From NCBI GenBank assembly GCA_027924025.1, contig AP026970.1, positions 434,001-498,000 of the forward strand: 64,000 bases of DNA, written 5' to 3'. The stretch comes from Comamonadaceae bacterium OS-4. GTDB lineage: Bacteria; Pseudomonadota; Gammaproteobacteria; Burkholderiales; Burkholderiaceae_C. Positions 9,781 to 18,740 of this stretch are shown here, piece by piece; position 1 is the first letter of the stretch, and the number at the start of each line of letters is the position of its first letter. The notes beneath the pieces were generated by a model. That model saw only the letters and a list, made by a program, of their open reading frames with translations, was not told the DNA's origin and ran no database searches. The position numbers and the translations under genes were made by a program.

Positions 9781-9784
<4 letters not shown>
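8672..9784 (+). CDS. Fumarylacetoacetate hydrolase (FAH) family protein
   Basis: A 370-residue FAH-fold protein with a separate N-terminal cap (about 1-80) and a catalytic domain. It includes a metal-site region with conserved acidic residues in [12 protein letters not shown], plus [14 protein letters not shown] and the [11 protein letters not shown] segment. FAH-family enzymes cleave C-C bonds or hydrate beta-keto acids. The start ATG 8672 gives MKLATYQDG, the family N-terminus. The last 35 residues are an Ala/Ser/Pro-rich tail that the fold does not need. The stop codon overlaps the frmA start as ATGA, so expression is coupled to formaldehyde detoxification. The substrate is unknown. Confidence 0.85.
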
Positions 9785-10899
<1,115 letters not shown>

Positions 10900-10900
10900 T

Positions 10901-10957
10901 GAAAAGTGCTGCTAGCGCAGGTAATGATTGCGCAAGCAGCTACTCTTTTGATAGCAA
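10901..10957 (+). repeat. Dispersed palindromic repeat, copy 1 (frmA-fghA gap)
   Basis: A reference copy of a roughly 55 bp repeat. The left hairpin has 12-base arms GCTGCTAGCGCA (10908-10919) and TGCGCAAGCAGC (10929-10940) with one mismatch and a 9-base loop. A second small hairpin GCTA...TAGC spans about 10939-10955. It fills almost the whole gap between frmA and fghA, so it will be transcribed and may act as an mRNA structure. Read on the minus strand, one frame gives FAIKRVAACAIITCASS, nearly the same as the signal peptide of the YcnI-like protein. Confidence 0.8.
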
Positions 10958-10960
10958 ACA

Positions 10961-11821
10961 ATGCAAAACCCCCACTTTGAACTGCTGAGCGAGCACGCGT
11001 GCTTCGGCGGCGTGCAGCGCTTTTACAAGCACGACTCGACAGAAATCGGGCTGCCGATGCGTTTCGGCGTGTTTCTGCCGCCCCAAGCATCAGCAGGGCC
11101 GGTGCCTGCGCTGGTGTTTCTGGCGGGGCTGACCTGCACCGAAGAAACCTTTGCTTTCAAGGCCGGTGCCCAGCGGGTGGCTGCCGAGTTGGGCCTGGCA
11201 CTGATCACCCCGGACACCAGCCCGCGTGGTGCGGGGCTGGCGGGCGAGGCTGAGCATTGGGACTTTGGCGTGGGCGCAGGCTTCTACCTTGATGCCACCC
11301 AAGCGCCCTGGAGTGGCCACTGGCGCATGGAGAGTTATTTGATCGGCGAGCTGTTGCCGCAGATCACCCGGGAGTTACCGGTCGATACCGCCCGCATCGG
11401 CTTGAGCGGGCACTCCATGGGCGGCCACGGCGCCCTGACCCTGGCGCAACGCCACCCCGGCATGTTCAAAACCCTGTCGGCGCTGGCGCCGATTTGCGCC
11501 CCCACCCAGTGCCCATGGGGCAAAAAGGCGTTTACCGGGTATTTGGGGCCGGACGAGAGTCTGTGGGCTGCGCACGACGCCAGCGCCCTGATGGCCGCAC
11601 AAACCGCTGCGCCGTACCCCGGCGGCATTCTGGTGGACCAGGGGCTGGCAGACAAGTTTTTGGCGGAGCAGCTGTACCCGCAGGCCCTCGAGACCGCCTG
11701 TGCCCAAGTCGGGCAGCCGCTCACCCTGCGCCGTCATGCGGGCTACGACCACGGGTACTACTTCATCAGCACCTTTATCGAAGACCATCTGCGGCACCAC
11801 GCCGCGGGGCTGGCGGGCTAA
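10961..11821 (+). CDS. fghA: S-formylglutathione hydrolase
   Basis: A 286-residue alpha/beta hydrolase of the esterase D type that releases formate from S-formylglutathione, the step after frmA. The nucleophile elbow GHSMGG places Ser152. The acid Asp is in LVDQGLADKFL and the His in GYDHGYYF. The oxyanion-forming LTCTEETFAFKAGAQ segment is also typical. The start codon directly follows a palindromic repeat and lacks a clear ribosome site, so translation may depend on the mRNA structure or on the polar frmA transcript. Downstream lies a strong terminator. Confidence 0.95.
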   Translation: MQNPHFELLSEHACFGGVQRFYKHDSTEIGLPMRFGVFLPPQASAGPVPALVFLAGLTCTEETFAFKAGAQRVAAELGLALITPDTSPRGAGLAGEAEHWDFGVGAGFYLDATQAPWSGHWRMESYLIGELLPQITRELPVDTARIGLSGHSMGGHGALTLAQRHPGMFKTLSALAPICAPTQCPWGKKAFTGYLGPDESLWAAHDASALMAAQTAAPYPGGILVDQGLADKFLAEQLYPQALETACAQVGQPLTLRRHAGYDHGYYFISTFIEDHLRHHAAGLAG

Positions 11822-11834
11822 GCGCTCGACCCAC

Positions 11835-11864
11835 AAAAAAGCGCTCCCTGTGGAGCGCTTTTTT
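11835..11864. terminator. Bidirectional intrinsic terminator
   Basis: A perfect inverted repeat AAAAAAGCGCTCC / GGAGCGCTTTTTT with a 4-base loop lies between the convergent fghA and marC genes. The T run on each strand makes it usable in both directions. Confidence 0.92.
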
Positions 11865-11881
11865 CATGGAGTCACGGCAGA

Positions 11882-12490
11882 TCAGCTGGCTGCGGCGACC
11901 TGCTGCACAAAGGTCTTGATGCCGCGCAGCATCATTTCAATCGCCACCGACACCAGCACCAGACCCATCAGGCGCTCTGCCGCCACGACCAGTCGGTCGC
12001 CGATGATGCGCTGAATCCGCTCGGCCGATACCAGCACCACCGCGCTGACCAGCATGGTCACGCAGAGCGCGCCGATCCACTCCATGCGACGGTCGGGCTG
12101 TTGGGACACGAGCAGCAGCACCGTGGCCAAGGCCGAGGGGCCGGCCACCGCGGGAATCGCCAGCGGCACGATCAGGGGCTCGGTCTTGATCTCGCTCTCT
12201 GCGGTGCTCGGTGGAGGAAACACCATGCGCAGCGCAATCAGGAACAGAATCACGCCGCCGCCGATCTGCAGGGACAGCTCGCTCAAATTCATCACCCGCA
12301 AAAAGCTCTCGCCCACAAACATGAAGGTCAGCAGCAGGGTGAAGGCGATCAGGATTTCCCGCAGGATCACCTTGTGCCGCCGCTCGGGCGCCACGTGTTT
12401 GAGCGCGTTGGCAAAAATGGGAATGTTGCCGATCGGATCCGTGATCAGGATCAGCAGAATGGTCGCAGAGGCGAAGGTGTAATTCATCAT
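11882..12490 (-). CDS. MarC family integral membrane protein
   Basis: A 202-residue protein with about six transmembrane helices. It contains the family signature LILITDPIGNIPIF near the N-terminus and a second half carrying PLAIPAVAGPSALATVLLLVSQQ, which reflects the inverted repeat of the MarC (UPF0056) family. Members are inner-membrane proteins of uncertain transport function; the link to multiple antibiotic resistance in the original name is not supported. The downstream side shares a terminator with fghA. A DksA-like gene lies 78 bases upstream on the same strand. Confidence 0.88.
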   Translation of the reverse strand: MMNYTFASATILLILITDPIGNIPIFANALKHVAPERRHKVILREILIAFTLLLTFMFVGESFLRVMNLSELSLQIGGGVILFLIALRMVFPPPSTAESEIKTEPLIVPLAIPAVAGPSALATVLLLVSQQPDRRMEWIGALCVTMLVSAVVLVSAERIQRIIGDRLVVAAERLMGLVLVSVAIEMMLRGIKTFVQQVAAAS

Positions 12491-12568
12491 GGCGCGTAAC
12501 GCCGGGCAGGCCGGCGTGGTCGAAAGAGCGCCCGAGAATACCAGCCCGCGGCGCTGCCGCGGTGCCGA

Positions 12569-12928
12569 TCAGGCGTCTTCGAGGGCGCTTTGGCAGTCGA
12601 TGCAGCGTTCCGCGTCCGGGGTGGCCCGCAGCCGGGCTTCGGGGATGGTGGTGCCACAGGCGATGCACCGGCCATAAGTGCCGAGCGCTGCCCGTTGCAA
12701 GGCCCCGTCGATGCGGCGCAGTTCGGCCGTTTCGTGTTCGTCCAGCGCCAGCTCGAGGTCGCGCTCGGTGTTGGCTTGGGCTTGGGGGTCCTCTTGTCCG
12801 CTGAAATGTGCGGCCGAGGCCAATGCCCGGCTGGGTTCGCCACCGCGCAGCTGGTTCAGGCGGGCGCGCAAGTCGTCGCGCTGCTGGAGCAATTGTTTCT
12901 GGTAGCTGTGGAGGTCGGGGTGTGTCAT
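12569..12928 (-). CDS. DksA/TraR-family C4 zinc-finger protein
   Basis: A 119-residue protein of the DksA/TraR group, which bind the RNA polymerase secondary channel. A coiled-coil N-terminal half (YQKQLLQQRDDLRARLNQL, then ERDLELALDEHETAELRRID) leads to a zinc finger CIACG...CIDCQ near the C-terminus with all four cysteines. The start ATG (12926-12928) has a GGAAG site upstream. The frame runs open well upstream but with no family similarity there. It is shorter than housekeeping DksA (about 150) and lacks the usual DxxDxA coiled-coil tip in recognisable form, so it is probably a secondary DksA paralog. Confidence 0.8.
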   Translation of the reverse strand: MTHPDLHSYQKQLLQQRDDLRARLNQLRGGEPSRALASAAHFSGQEDPQAQANTERDLELALDEHETAELRRIDGALQRAALGTYGRCIACGTTIPEARLRATPDAERCIDCQSALEDA

Positions 12929-13049
12929 GGTGCTTCCTGCGTTGTGGTTTTGCCATGCTCTACCTGCCCGCCGGAAAAAGCTTTGATGCGGGTCAAGCTT
13001 GGGGCGATGACCAGGCCTTCTGACGCCGGCTCGTACATAATCGCGACCC

Positions 13050-13412
13050 ATGTCCTCCCTCCAATCCTTGCGCCAAGCACGCTCCGTCATCCGTTGGATG
13101 TTGGTGTGGTTTGCGCTGTCGATTGGCGTGGCGGTCGCGGCACCCGTGGTGAACCCGCAGGCGCTCACCTTGGTGTGCACCACGGCGGGTGTCGTCAAGC
13201 TGGTGTCCGGCAGCGATGACACCGGCACCCAGCCCATTGTCCATGCGCTGGACTGCGTGCTGTGCTTGTCTGCAGGTGCGCCGCCGTCTGTCTTCCCCGG
13301 GGCGGTATCGCCCGAAACCCCTCCTGCCGTCCGGCCGATGGCCGCCTTCCGGCAGTTCACCCCCCAAGATGCCGACCCCGCGTCGGCCCGCGGCCCCCCC
13401 ACTTTGGTCTAA
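13050..13412 (+). CDS. DUF2946 family protein (first of two)
   Basis: A 120-residue protein. One N-terminal hydrophobic segment (RWMLVWFALSIGVAVAAPVV) is either a signal peptide or an anchor. It is followed by VCTTAGVVKLV, an HALDCVLCLSAGAPP motif with two cysteines and a C-terminal ARGPP. The HxxDCxxC pattern is typical of DUF2946, which is often found beside copper-uptake or copper-chaperone genes. A second DUF2946 gene lies 1.2 kb downstream in the same direction. A metal-binding role for the Cys/His pair is inference. Confidence 0.75.
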   Translation: MSSLQSLRQARSVIRWMLVWFALSIGVAVAAPVVNPQALTLVCTTAGVVKLVSGSDDTGTQPIVHALDCVLCLSAGAPPSVFPGAVSPETPPAVRPMAAFRQFTPQDADPASARGPPTLV

Positions 13413-13534
13413 GCCCGTCGGCAGCTTGTGGCTGCCCGGCTGGCGGCTTTCGCTTTCCATTCGTTTTTTGTGAGTCAGGTGTGCCTTGCCGTGCGTGTTC
13501 GCACCGGGCTACGCCGATCTTGTTGGGGTGTTGT

Positions 13535-14083
13535 ATGGTTCGTTTTGCTATTAAATTAGTAGCTGCTTGCGCAATAATGACGGGCGCTAGTGCTGTTTTT
13601 TCTCATGTAACGTTGGCCGACCAGGCTGCAGCGGCCGGCGCGGGCTACCGTGCGGTTTTGCGGGTCGGGCACGGCTGTGCCGGTGCGGCTACCACGGCGA
13701 TCACGGTGGCGATTCCTTCCGGTTTCACCAGCGCGCAGCCCCTGGTCAAGCCGGGTTGGGCGGTGAGCACCAAAATCGGCAAGCTCGAGCAGCCTTACGA
13801 AGCCCATGGCAAAACCTATACCGAGGGCGTGCAGGAAATCACCTGGACCGCCAAAGGCGCTGAGAACGCGCTCCCCGATGCGTTCGCCGACGAATTTGTG
13901 TTCCGCGGCACCACCCCCAAGAAGCCGGGCACTTTGTGGTTCAAAGTGGTGCAGGCGTGCGAGTCCGGCCGGAACGCCTGGGTCGAGATCCCCGCGCACG
14001 GGCAGAACGCCCACCGTTTGGAATTCCCTGCAGCCAGTCTGGATGTCCTGGATGTCCAGGCTGCCGGCGGCCATGCCCACTGA
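13535..14083 (+). CDS. YcnI-like DUF1775 copper-binding protein
   Basis: A 182-residue exported protein of the YcnI/DUF1775 family. The signal peptide is residues 1-23. If cleaved after Ser23, the mature protein begins with His24 (HVTLAD), the N-terminal histidine that family members use to bind Cu(II). Further family features are GYRAVLRVGHGC, IPSGFTSAQPLVKPGW and KKPGTLWFKVVQAC. Residues 4-23, that is the hydrophobic core up to the cleavage site, are encoded by a copy of the dispersed repeat. The PCuAC chaperone gene follows 18 bases downstream, so the pair likely moves copper in the periplasm. I chose ATG 13535 because the frame upstream lacks similarity. Confidence 0.85.
   Translation: MVRFAIKLVAACAIMTGASAVFSHVTLADQAAAAGAGYRAVLRVGHGCAGAATTAITVAIPSGFTSAQPLVKPGWAVSTKIGKLEQPYEAHGKTYTEGVQEITWTAKGAENALPDAFADEFVFRGTTPKKPGTLWFKVVQACESGRNAWVEIPAHGQNAHRLEFPAASLDVLDVQAAGGHAH
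13545..13603 (-). repeat. Dispersed palindromic repeat, copy 2 (inside YcnI-like signal peptide)
   Basis: Opposite orientation to copy 1. It reads TTTGCTATTAAATTAGTAGC, then TGCTTGCGCA, then GGGCGCTAGTGCTG. Both hairpins are recognisable. It lies wholly inside the signal-peptide coding region of the YcnI-like gene, in a frame that yields a hydrophobic Ala/Ile/Val-rich helix. Confidence 0.78.
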
Positions 14084-14101
14084 ACTTTTACAGGAGTAGC
14101 T

Positions 14102-14593
14102 ATGACATTGATCCGTTCTATTGCCACCGCGGTGTGCGTCACCGGTCTTGCGTTCACGTCGTGGGCCCAAGCCCAAAACGTGGAGGTGCAAAACGCATGG
14201 GCCCGCGCCACGGTGCAAGGCCAGAAGGCCAGCGGCGCCTTCATGACATTGACCGCGCAAACGCCCGGTCGCTTGGTGTCCGTCAGCTCCCCGGTCGCCG
14301 GAGTGGCCGAGGTGCACGAAATGAAGATGGAGGGCGACGTCATGAAAATGCGTGCGCTCGCTAACGGATTGGAGTTGCCTGCGGGCAAGCCGGTCGAGCT
14401 CAAGCCGGGCGGTTATCACGTCATGTTGATGGACTTGAAGCTGCCTTTGCAAAAAGACACCACCATCCCGGTCACGCTGGTTTTCAAAGACGCCAAGGGC
14501 GTGGAAACCAAAAAAGAGCTCAAGCTGCCGGTCTCGCAAACTGCCCCCGCCGGAGCGGCTGCAGCGCCTGCGCACGGTGCCCACAAGCACTAA
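14102..14593 (+). CDS. PCuAC-type periplasmic copper chaperone
   Basis: A 163-residue exported protein with a signal peptide ending SWAQA (about residue 24). The copper motif is close to the known H(M)x10M...HxM pattern: His72 with Met74 and Met76, Met83, then His106 and Met108 in GGYHVMLM. The C-terminus has a His-rich tail (HGAHKH) that may add metal sites. PCuAC proteins deliver Cu(I) to the CuA or CuB sites of cytochrome oxidase. It lies 18 bases after the YcnI-like gene with AGGAG before the ATG, so the two are cotranscribed. Confidence 0.88.
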   Translation: MTLIRSIATAVCVTGLAFTSWAQAQNVEVQNAWARATVQGQKASGAFMTLTAQTPGRLVSVSSPVAGVAEVHEMKMEGDVMKMRALANGLELPAGKPVELKPGGYHVMLMDLKLPLQKDTTIPVTLVFKDAKGVETKKELKLPVSQTAPAGAAAAPAHGAHKH

Positions 14594-14619
14594 GCGGCTA
14601 ACGCCTCAGAGCCTGTAGC

Positions 14620-15030
14620 GTGGCCTTGCCTCACTCCATGAACCGCATGCCGCTCCATCGCCGATGGGCGGTGTGGCTCATGCTGTGCGTCATGGGGCTG
14701 GGCGCGGCATTGCCCACCGTATCCCGTGCAGCGGCATGGGCCAGTGCCGGGGCGTGGGTCGAAATTTGTAGCGCCAATGGTGCAGCCCAGTGGGTGCGCG
14801 GAGCTGCAGATGCGCAGGTAGAAACACCTGCCGATGCGCCTGTGGCCCTCTCGCTGGACCACTGCCCGTTTTGCCTGCAACCCTCAGACCGTGCGGCGCC
14901 ACCGCCCGCCGCCTTGCCCTTTGCGGCAGAGCCTGCCCGTAGCGTCGCGATTGCGGTGCTGCCCGCCGCGCACCTGCTTCAAACACTTTCGCGTCCGCCG
15001 CCAGCGCGGGGTCCACCGGACTTGACATAA
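14620..15030 (+). CDS. DUF2946 family protein (second of two)
   Basis: A protein of 136 residues from GTG 14620 or 130 from ATG 14638; neither has a clear ribosome site. It has an N-terminal hydrophobic segment (WLMLCVMGLGAALPTVSRAAA), a short mature part with VEICSANGAAQWV, the DHCPFCLQPSDRAAPPP motif and a C-terminal ARGPP. The HCPFC pattern is the typical DUF2946 signature, better conserved here than in the first copy at 13050. It sits between the PCuAC chaperone and a PepSY membrane protein, so a role in copper handling is likely but unproven. Confidence 0.78.
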   Translation: MALPHSMNRMPLHRRWAVWLMLCVMGLGAALPTVSRAAAWASAGAWVEICSANGAAQWVRGAADAQVETPADAPVALSLDHCPFCLQPSDRAAPPPAALPFAAEPARSVAIAVLPAAHLLQTLSRPPPARGPPDLT

Positions 15031-15126
15031 GCACCTTCCTGCACCGGCTGTGTGCAGGCTCTCTCCGCGGCCTGGCGATGTTTCTTCGCCGTTTGCGGTG
15101 CTTCATGTTTCGTGGATGTTTGAACT

Positions 15127-16533
15127 GTGTCTTCTCTTGCCCCCAAGGCGGCGCCAGCGCGCGCAGCCTCGTCTTCCCGTCTTTATGCAACTGCCTGGCG
15201 CTGGCATTTTTATACCGGTCTGTTTGTGGTTCCCTTTTTGTTGGTGTTGGCGATCACCGGTTTGGTGATGGTGTATTACACCGGTTTCCAGAGCCGCCTT
15301 GGCAACCTGGTGTACGTGCAGCCGCAAGCCGCGACCCAAGCGGTTACCGCCCAAGCCAAGGCCGTGTTTGCCCAGTTTCCGGATGCCACGCTGAAGGAAT
15401 ACATCGCACCCAAGTCGCCGGACTTGGCGGCCTGGTTCATCGTGGCGCGGGGTGACGCGACCGAGGCGGTCGCGGTCAACCCCTACACCGCTACTGTCAT
15501 CCAGTCCACAGACAAAGAGAGCACCGGCTTCGCATGGGCCCGGAAGATTCACGCCAGCCTGCTGCTGGGGGATACTGGCAAGCGCGTCATGGAGGTGGCT
15601 TCCGGTCTGGGGATCGTGATGATCGTGACTGGCCTCTATCTGTTTTGGCCGCGTAATGGCAGCGGCTGGGCGCAGGCGCTGGTGCCGGAGTGGCGGGCCA
15701 CAGGCCGCCGGTGGTGGAAGTCTTTGCACACGAGCATGGGCTTCTGGATCAGCGTGGTGCTGTTTTCTTTCTTGATGACCGGCATGTCGTGGACGGAAGT
15801 CTGGGGCGGCAAGTTTGTACAGCCCTGGGGCACCTTCCCCGCAGCCAAGTGGGACGCGGTGCCCACCTCCGACCTGACCCACGCCAGCCTGAACTCAGCA
15901 GGTATCCGCGATGTGCCTTGGGGCCTCGAGCAAACGCCACTGCCGCAGTCCGGCTCGGACGCTGGCGTAGTGGGGGTGGCATCCGGTGAACCGGTCAACC
16001 TCGATGGCGTGGCGGCTTTGGCGAATCGCTTGGGCTTTGCCGGGCAGTTCCATATCAATGTGCCGCAGGACGAGAAGGGGGTGTACACCGTCTCCGCCGA
16101 CACCATGAGTGGCGACCTGACCAACCCCTTCAAAGACCGCACCGTGCACATAGACCGCTATACCGGTCGGGTGCTGGCCGATGTGGCGTTTGCCGACTAC
16201 TCGGTGGTTGCCAAAGGCATGGCCATCGGCATTGCGCTGCACCAGGGCGATGTCGGCCTGTGGAGCGCCTGGGCCAACATCCTGGCCTGCTTGGCCATTG
16301 TGTTGCTTTGCGTTAGCGGTGTGGTGATGTGGTGGATTCGCCGGCCTGCGGGGAGTGGTCGCTTGGTTGCACCCTCGGTGCCCGCGCAGACGCCCTTGTG
16401 GAAGGGGGGCGCCCTCGTCATGGTGCTCACCGGTCTCGCGTTTCCTTTGGCCGGCGGCGTGATGCTGGCCGCCATCGTGTTGGACTATGTGCTGATTTCG
16501 CGGTGGCCCGGGCTCAAGGCGGCCTTGTCTTGA
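15127..16533 (+). CDS. PepSY-associated transmembrane protein
   Basis: A 468-residue inner-membrane protein of the PepSY-TM (COG3182) type. It has a TM near residues 30-55, a periplasmic PepSY region, a TM pair around VASGLGIVMIVTGLYLFWP and GFWISVVLFSFLMTGMSW, a second periplasmic part, and two TM segments at the C-terminus. Conserved RWHFYTGLFVVPF and LHTSMGFW motifs carry the histidines thought to bind heme or metal in related iron reductases. The start is GTG 15127; no strong ribosome site is visible. It is the last gene of the copper-linked cluster and may act as a metal reductase, by inference. Confidence 0.85.
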   Translation: MSSLAPKAAPARAASSSRLYATAWRWHFYTGLFVVPFLLVLAITGLVMVYYTGFQSRLGNLVYVQPQAATQAVTAQAKAVFAQFPDATLKEYIAPKSPDLAAWFIVARGDATEAVAVNPYTATVIQSTDKESTGFAWARKIHASLLLGDTGKRVMEVASGLGIVMIVTGLYLFWPRNGSGWAQALVPEWRATGRRWWKSLHTSMGFWISVVLFSFLMTGMSWTEVWGGKFVQPWGTFPAAKWDAVPTSDLTHASLNSAGIRDVPWGLEQTPLPQSGSDAGVVGVASGEPVNLDGVAALANRLGFAGQFHINVPQDEKGVYTVSADTMSGDLTNPFKDRTVHIDRYTGRVLADVAFADYSVVAKGMAIGIALHQGDVGLWSAWANILACLAIVLLCVSGVVMWWIRRPAGSGRLVAPSVPAQTPLWKGGALVMVLTGLAFPLAGGVMLAAIVLDYVLISRWPGLKAALS

Positions 16534-16689
16534 CATGCGGGTGACGCCCCGGTTCGTTGAGGGCGTCGCTGTGGGGCGTCGCTACGGGGCCGGAGTTTGC
16601 AGGCCTGAAGCAGGGGCTTTTCTGCTCTTCAATTTCTGTAGCTTGGAGTAAGCTGTCGGTGTGGCCTATATCGAGCCCGAGGAGCAGCA

Positions 16690-17370
16690 ATGAGCGATTC
16701 AGACAGCACTGGTTTCGGCAAATTCGTGCCTGGTTTTGACTTTCTGCAAAACCTGGCCAAAGGGGCCGGCAGCAACATCCCCCAGATGCCCAACCTGGGC
16801 AACTGGGTGGCCCCGACCTTGAATGTGGAGGAGCTGGACAAGCGCATCGATGAGCTGAAGAACGTGCACTTCTGGCTGGAGCAAAACTCGCGGGCCCTGG
16901 CAGCCACGATCCAGGCACTGGAGGTCCAGAAGATGACGCTGGCCACGCTTAAGGGCATGAATTTCAACATTGGCGATATGGCCAATGCACTCAAGCTCAA
17001 GGCGGCTGATTCGGTCTACAGCGGTGTCCAGAAAGCCACGGAGAAAGCCGCCGAAACCGCAAAATCCATTGCCGAGGCTGCTACCGGCAAATCCGAAAGC
17101 AAACCCGAGAGCAAATCAGACGATGCGCCAGCCGCCAACCCGCTGGGCGACCCCCTGCAGCTGTGGGGCGCGCTGACCCAGCAGTTTCAACACATTGCTG
17201 CCAACGCGCTCAAAGAAGCCACAAGCAAAACAGCGGTAGACATCACCAAAAACATGGCCGCCGGTTTGGCCAAAGACGCCCTCAAAACAGCCAAAGCCGC
17301 CACCAAAAAAGCGGTCGCCAAAAAAGCGGCTCCGCGCAAAGCGCCGGCCCGCAAAGCCAGCGGCCGTTAG
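16690..17370 (+). CDS. phaM: PhaM-type polyhydroxyalkanoate granule regulatory protein
   Basis: A 226-residue protein. The N-terminal half (FGKFVPGFDFLQNL, NWVAPTLNVEELDKRIDELK, VHFWLEQNSRALAATIQALE) matches PhaM-like proteins, which activate PHA synthase. The C-terminus is a histone-H1-like tail rich in Lys/Ala (AATKKAVAKKAAPRKAPAR), thought to attach PHA granules to DNA. A GAGGAG site precedes the ATG. It stands alone upstream of a FIST protein. A 156-base gap upstream holds its promoter region; it also contains the near-duplicate GGCGTCGCT twice around 16562-16585, of unknown meaning. Confidence 0.85.
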   Translation: MSDSDSTGFGKFVPGFDFLQNLAKGAGSNIPQMPNLGNWVAPTLNVEELDKRIDELKNVHFWLEQNSRALAATIQALEVQKMTLATLKGMNFNIGDMANALKLKAADSVYSGVQKATEKAAETAKSIAEAATGKSESKPESKSDDAPAANPLGDPLQLWGALTQQFQHIAANALKEATSKTAVDITKNMAAGLAKDALKTAKAATKKAVAKKAAPRKAPARKASGR

Positions 17371-17405
17371 GCCTGCGGCTCACGAACGGAGTTGGTACAC
17401 CTGTG

Positions 17406-18668
17406 ATGCGTTTGTTCCCCTATGCCCACGCCACCCATCCGCAGTGGCCCATGGCTGCCGCGCTGGTGTTGGCACAGTTGCGCGCGCAAATGGCGCTGCC
17501 GGACTACGCGTCCCAACCCACGCTGGCCTTGCTCTACATCACCGACCATTACGCACCCCATGCACAAGACATCCTGGAGCACCTGAGCGGGGAGCTTCCC
17601 CTCGTGACCGATTGGTCGGGCACGGTGGGCGTCGGGATTGCGAGCAACAACGTCGAGTACTTTGACGAGCCCGCGCTGGCCGTGATGTTGATGGATATAC
17701 CCGGTGACCAATACCGGGTGTTTTCTGGGATCGCCCCGCTGGGGCTCGGGTTTGAGGCCCACACGGCGCTGGTGCATGCCGATGGCGGCACGGTGGATTT
17801 GGGAGATTTGGTCGAGGAGATGGCCGGTCGCACCACCACGGGCTACTTGTTTGGCGGCATCAGCAGCAGCCGGGGCCGCAGTGTGCAGTTTGCCGTCGCA
17901 GCCGATGGCAACCTGAGTGGTCACGGGACGGCAAGCGGTGTTTTTTCAGGGGGCTTGAGTGGCGTGGCTTTCACCCGCGAAGTCGCTATGGTGTCGCGGG
18001 TCACGCAAGGGTGCAGCCCGGTATCCAAAACACGCACGATCACCGAAGCCGATCGCAATGTGGTGATCTCTTTGGACGGCAAACCCGCCTTGGACGTGCT
18101 CTTGCAGGACCTGGGCGTCACCCTCGATCAGCCCGAGGCTGCGCTCCCGACAGTCCGGGCGACCTTGGTGGCCTTGGCGGTCAGTGTCGCGGACGACGAG
18201 CCCGGCATGGTGCGCAGCACTGGCAATTTCGGCAGCGAGGTCATGGTGCGCCACATCATCGGGCTGGATCCGGGGCGCCGTGGTTTTGCGGTGGCGGAAC
18301 AGATCACCGTGGGGGCGCAGCTGGCTTTTTGCCGCCGCAACCGCGAGGCTGCCCGCGCAGACCTGATGCGCATCGGGGCGGAAATCCGCGAGGAACTGGA
18401 GCCCCAGGAATTGAGTTTTGCAGTCGCGACTGCACTGCATGCAGACGAGGCCATGTCGGCCCCCCATCCCGCGCGGCGCATTGCCGGTGCGGTGTATGTG
18501 AGTTGCTCCGGGCGCGGAGGACCGCACTTTGGCGCGCCCAGCGCCGAGATGCAGATCGTGCGTCGCGCTTTGGGCGACGTGCCTCTGGTGGGCTTTTTTG
18601 CGGGTGGCGAGATCGCCGCCGATCAGTTGTACGGATACACCGGCGTGTTGACGGTTTTTCACGAGTAA
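17406..18668 (+). CDS. FIST-domain sensory protein
   Basis: A 420-residue cytosolic protein with a FIST N domain (about 1-230) and FIST C domain (about 240-380). Features are ALLYITDHYAPHAQDILEHL near the start, GYLFGGISSSRG in the middle and VPLVGFFAGGEIAADQLYGYTGVLTVF at the end. FIST proteins are proposed to sense small ligands, possibly amino acids, in signalling pathways. The start ATG 17406 gives MRLFPYAHA; a GTG three bases upstream is an alternative, and the upstream open frame overlaps phaM and is a shadow. It lies 72 bases before a chemoreceptor gene. Confidence 0.85.
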   Translation: MRLFPYAHATHPQWPMAAALVLAQLRAQMALPDYASQPTLALLYITDHYAPHAQDILEHLSGELPLVTDWSGTVGVGIASNNVEYFDEPALAVMLMDIPGDQYRVFSGIAPLGLGFEAHTALVHADGGTVDLGDLVEEMAGRTTTGYLFGGISSSRGRSVQFAVAADGNLSGHGTASGVFSGGLSGVAFTREVAMVSRVTQGCSPVSKTRTITEADRNVVISLDGKPALDVLLQDLGVTLDQPEAALPTVRATLVALAVSVADDEPGMVRSTGNFGSEVMVRHIIGLDPGRRGFAVAEQITVGAQLAFCRRNREAARADLMRIGAEIREELEPQELSFAVATALHADEAMSAPHPARRIAGAVYVSCSGRGGPHFGAPSAEMQIVRRALGDVPLVGFFAGGEIAADQLYGYTGVLTVFHE

Positions 18669-18740
18669 GCGGTACGGTTTTGAACCCCCGAAGGTGCGGC
18701 CGCAGGGCCCATCTGACCCATAGATTAAGAGGAGATTGCG

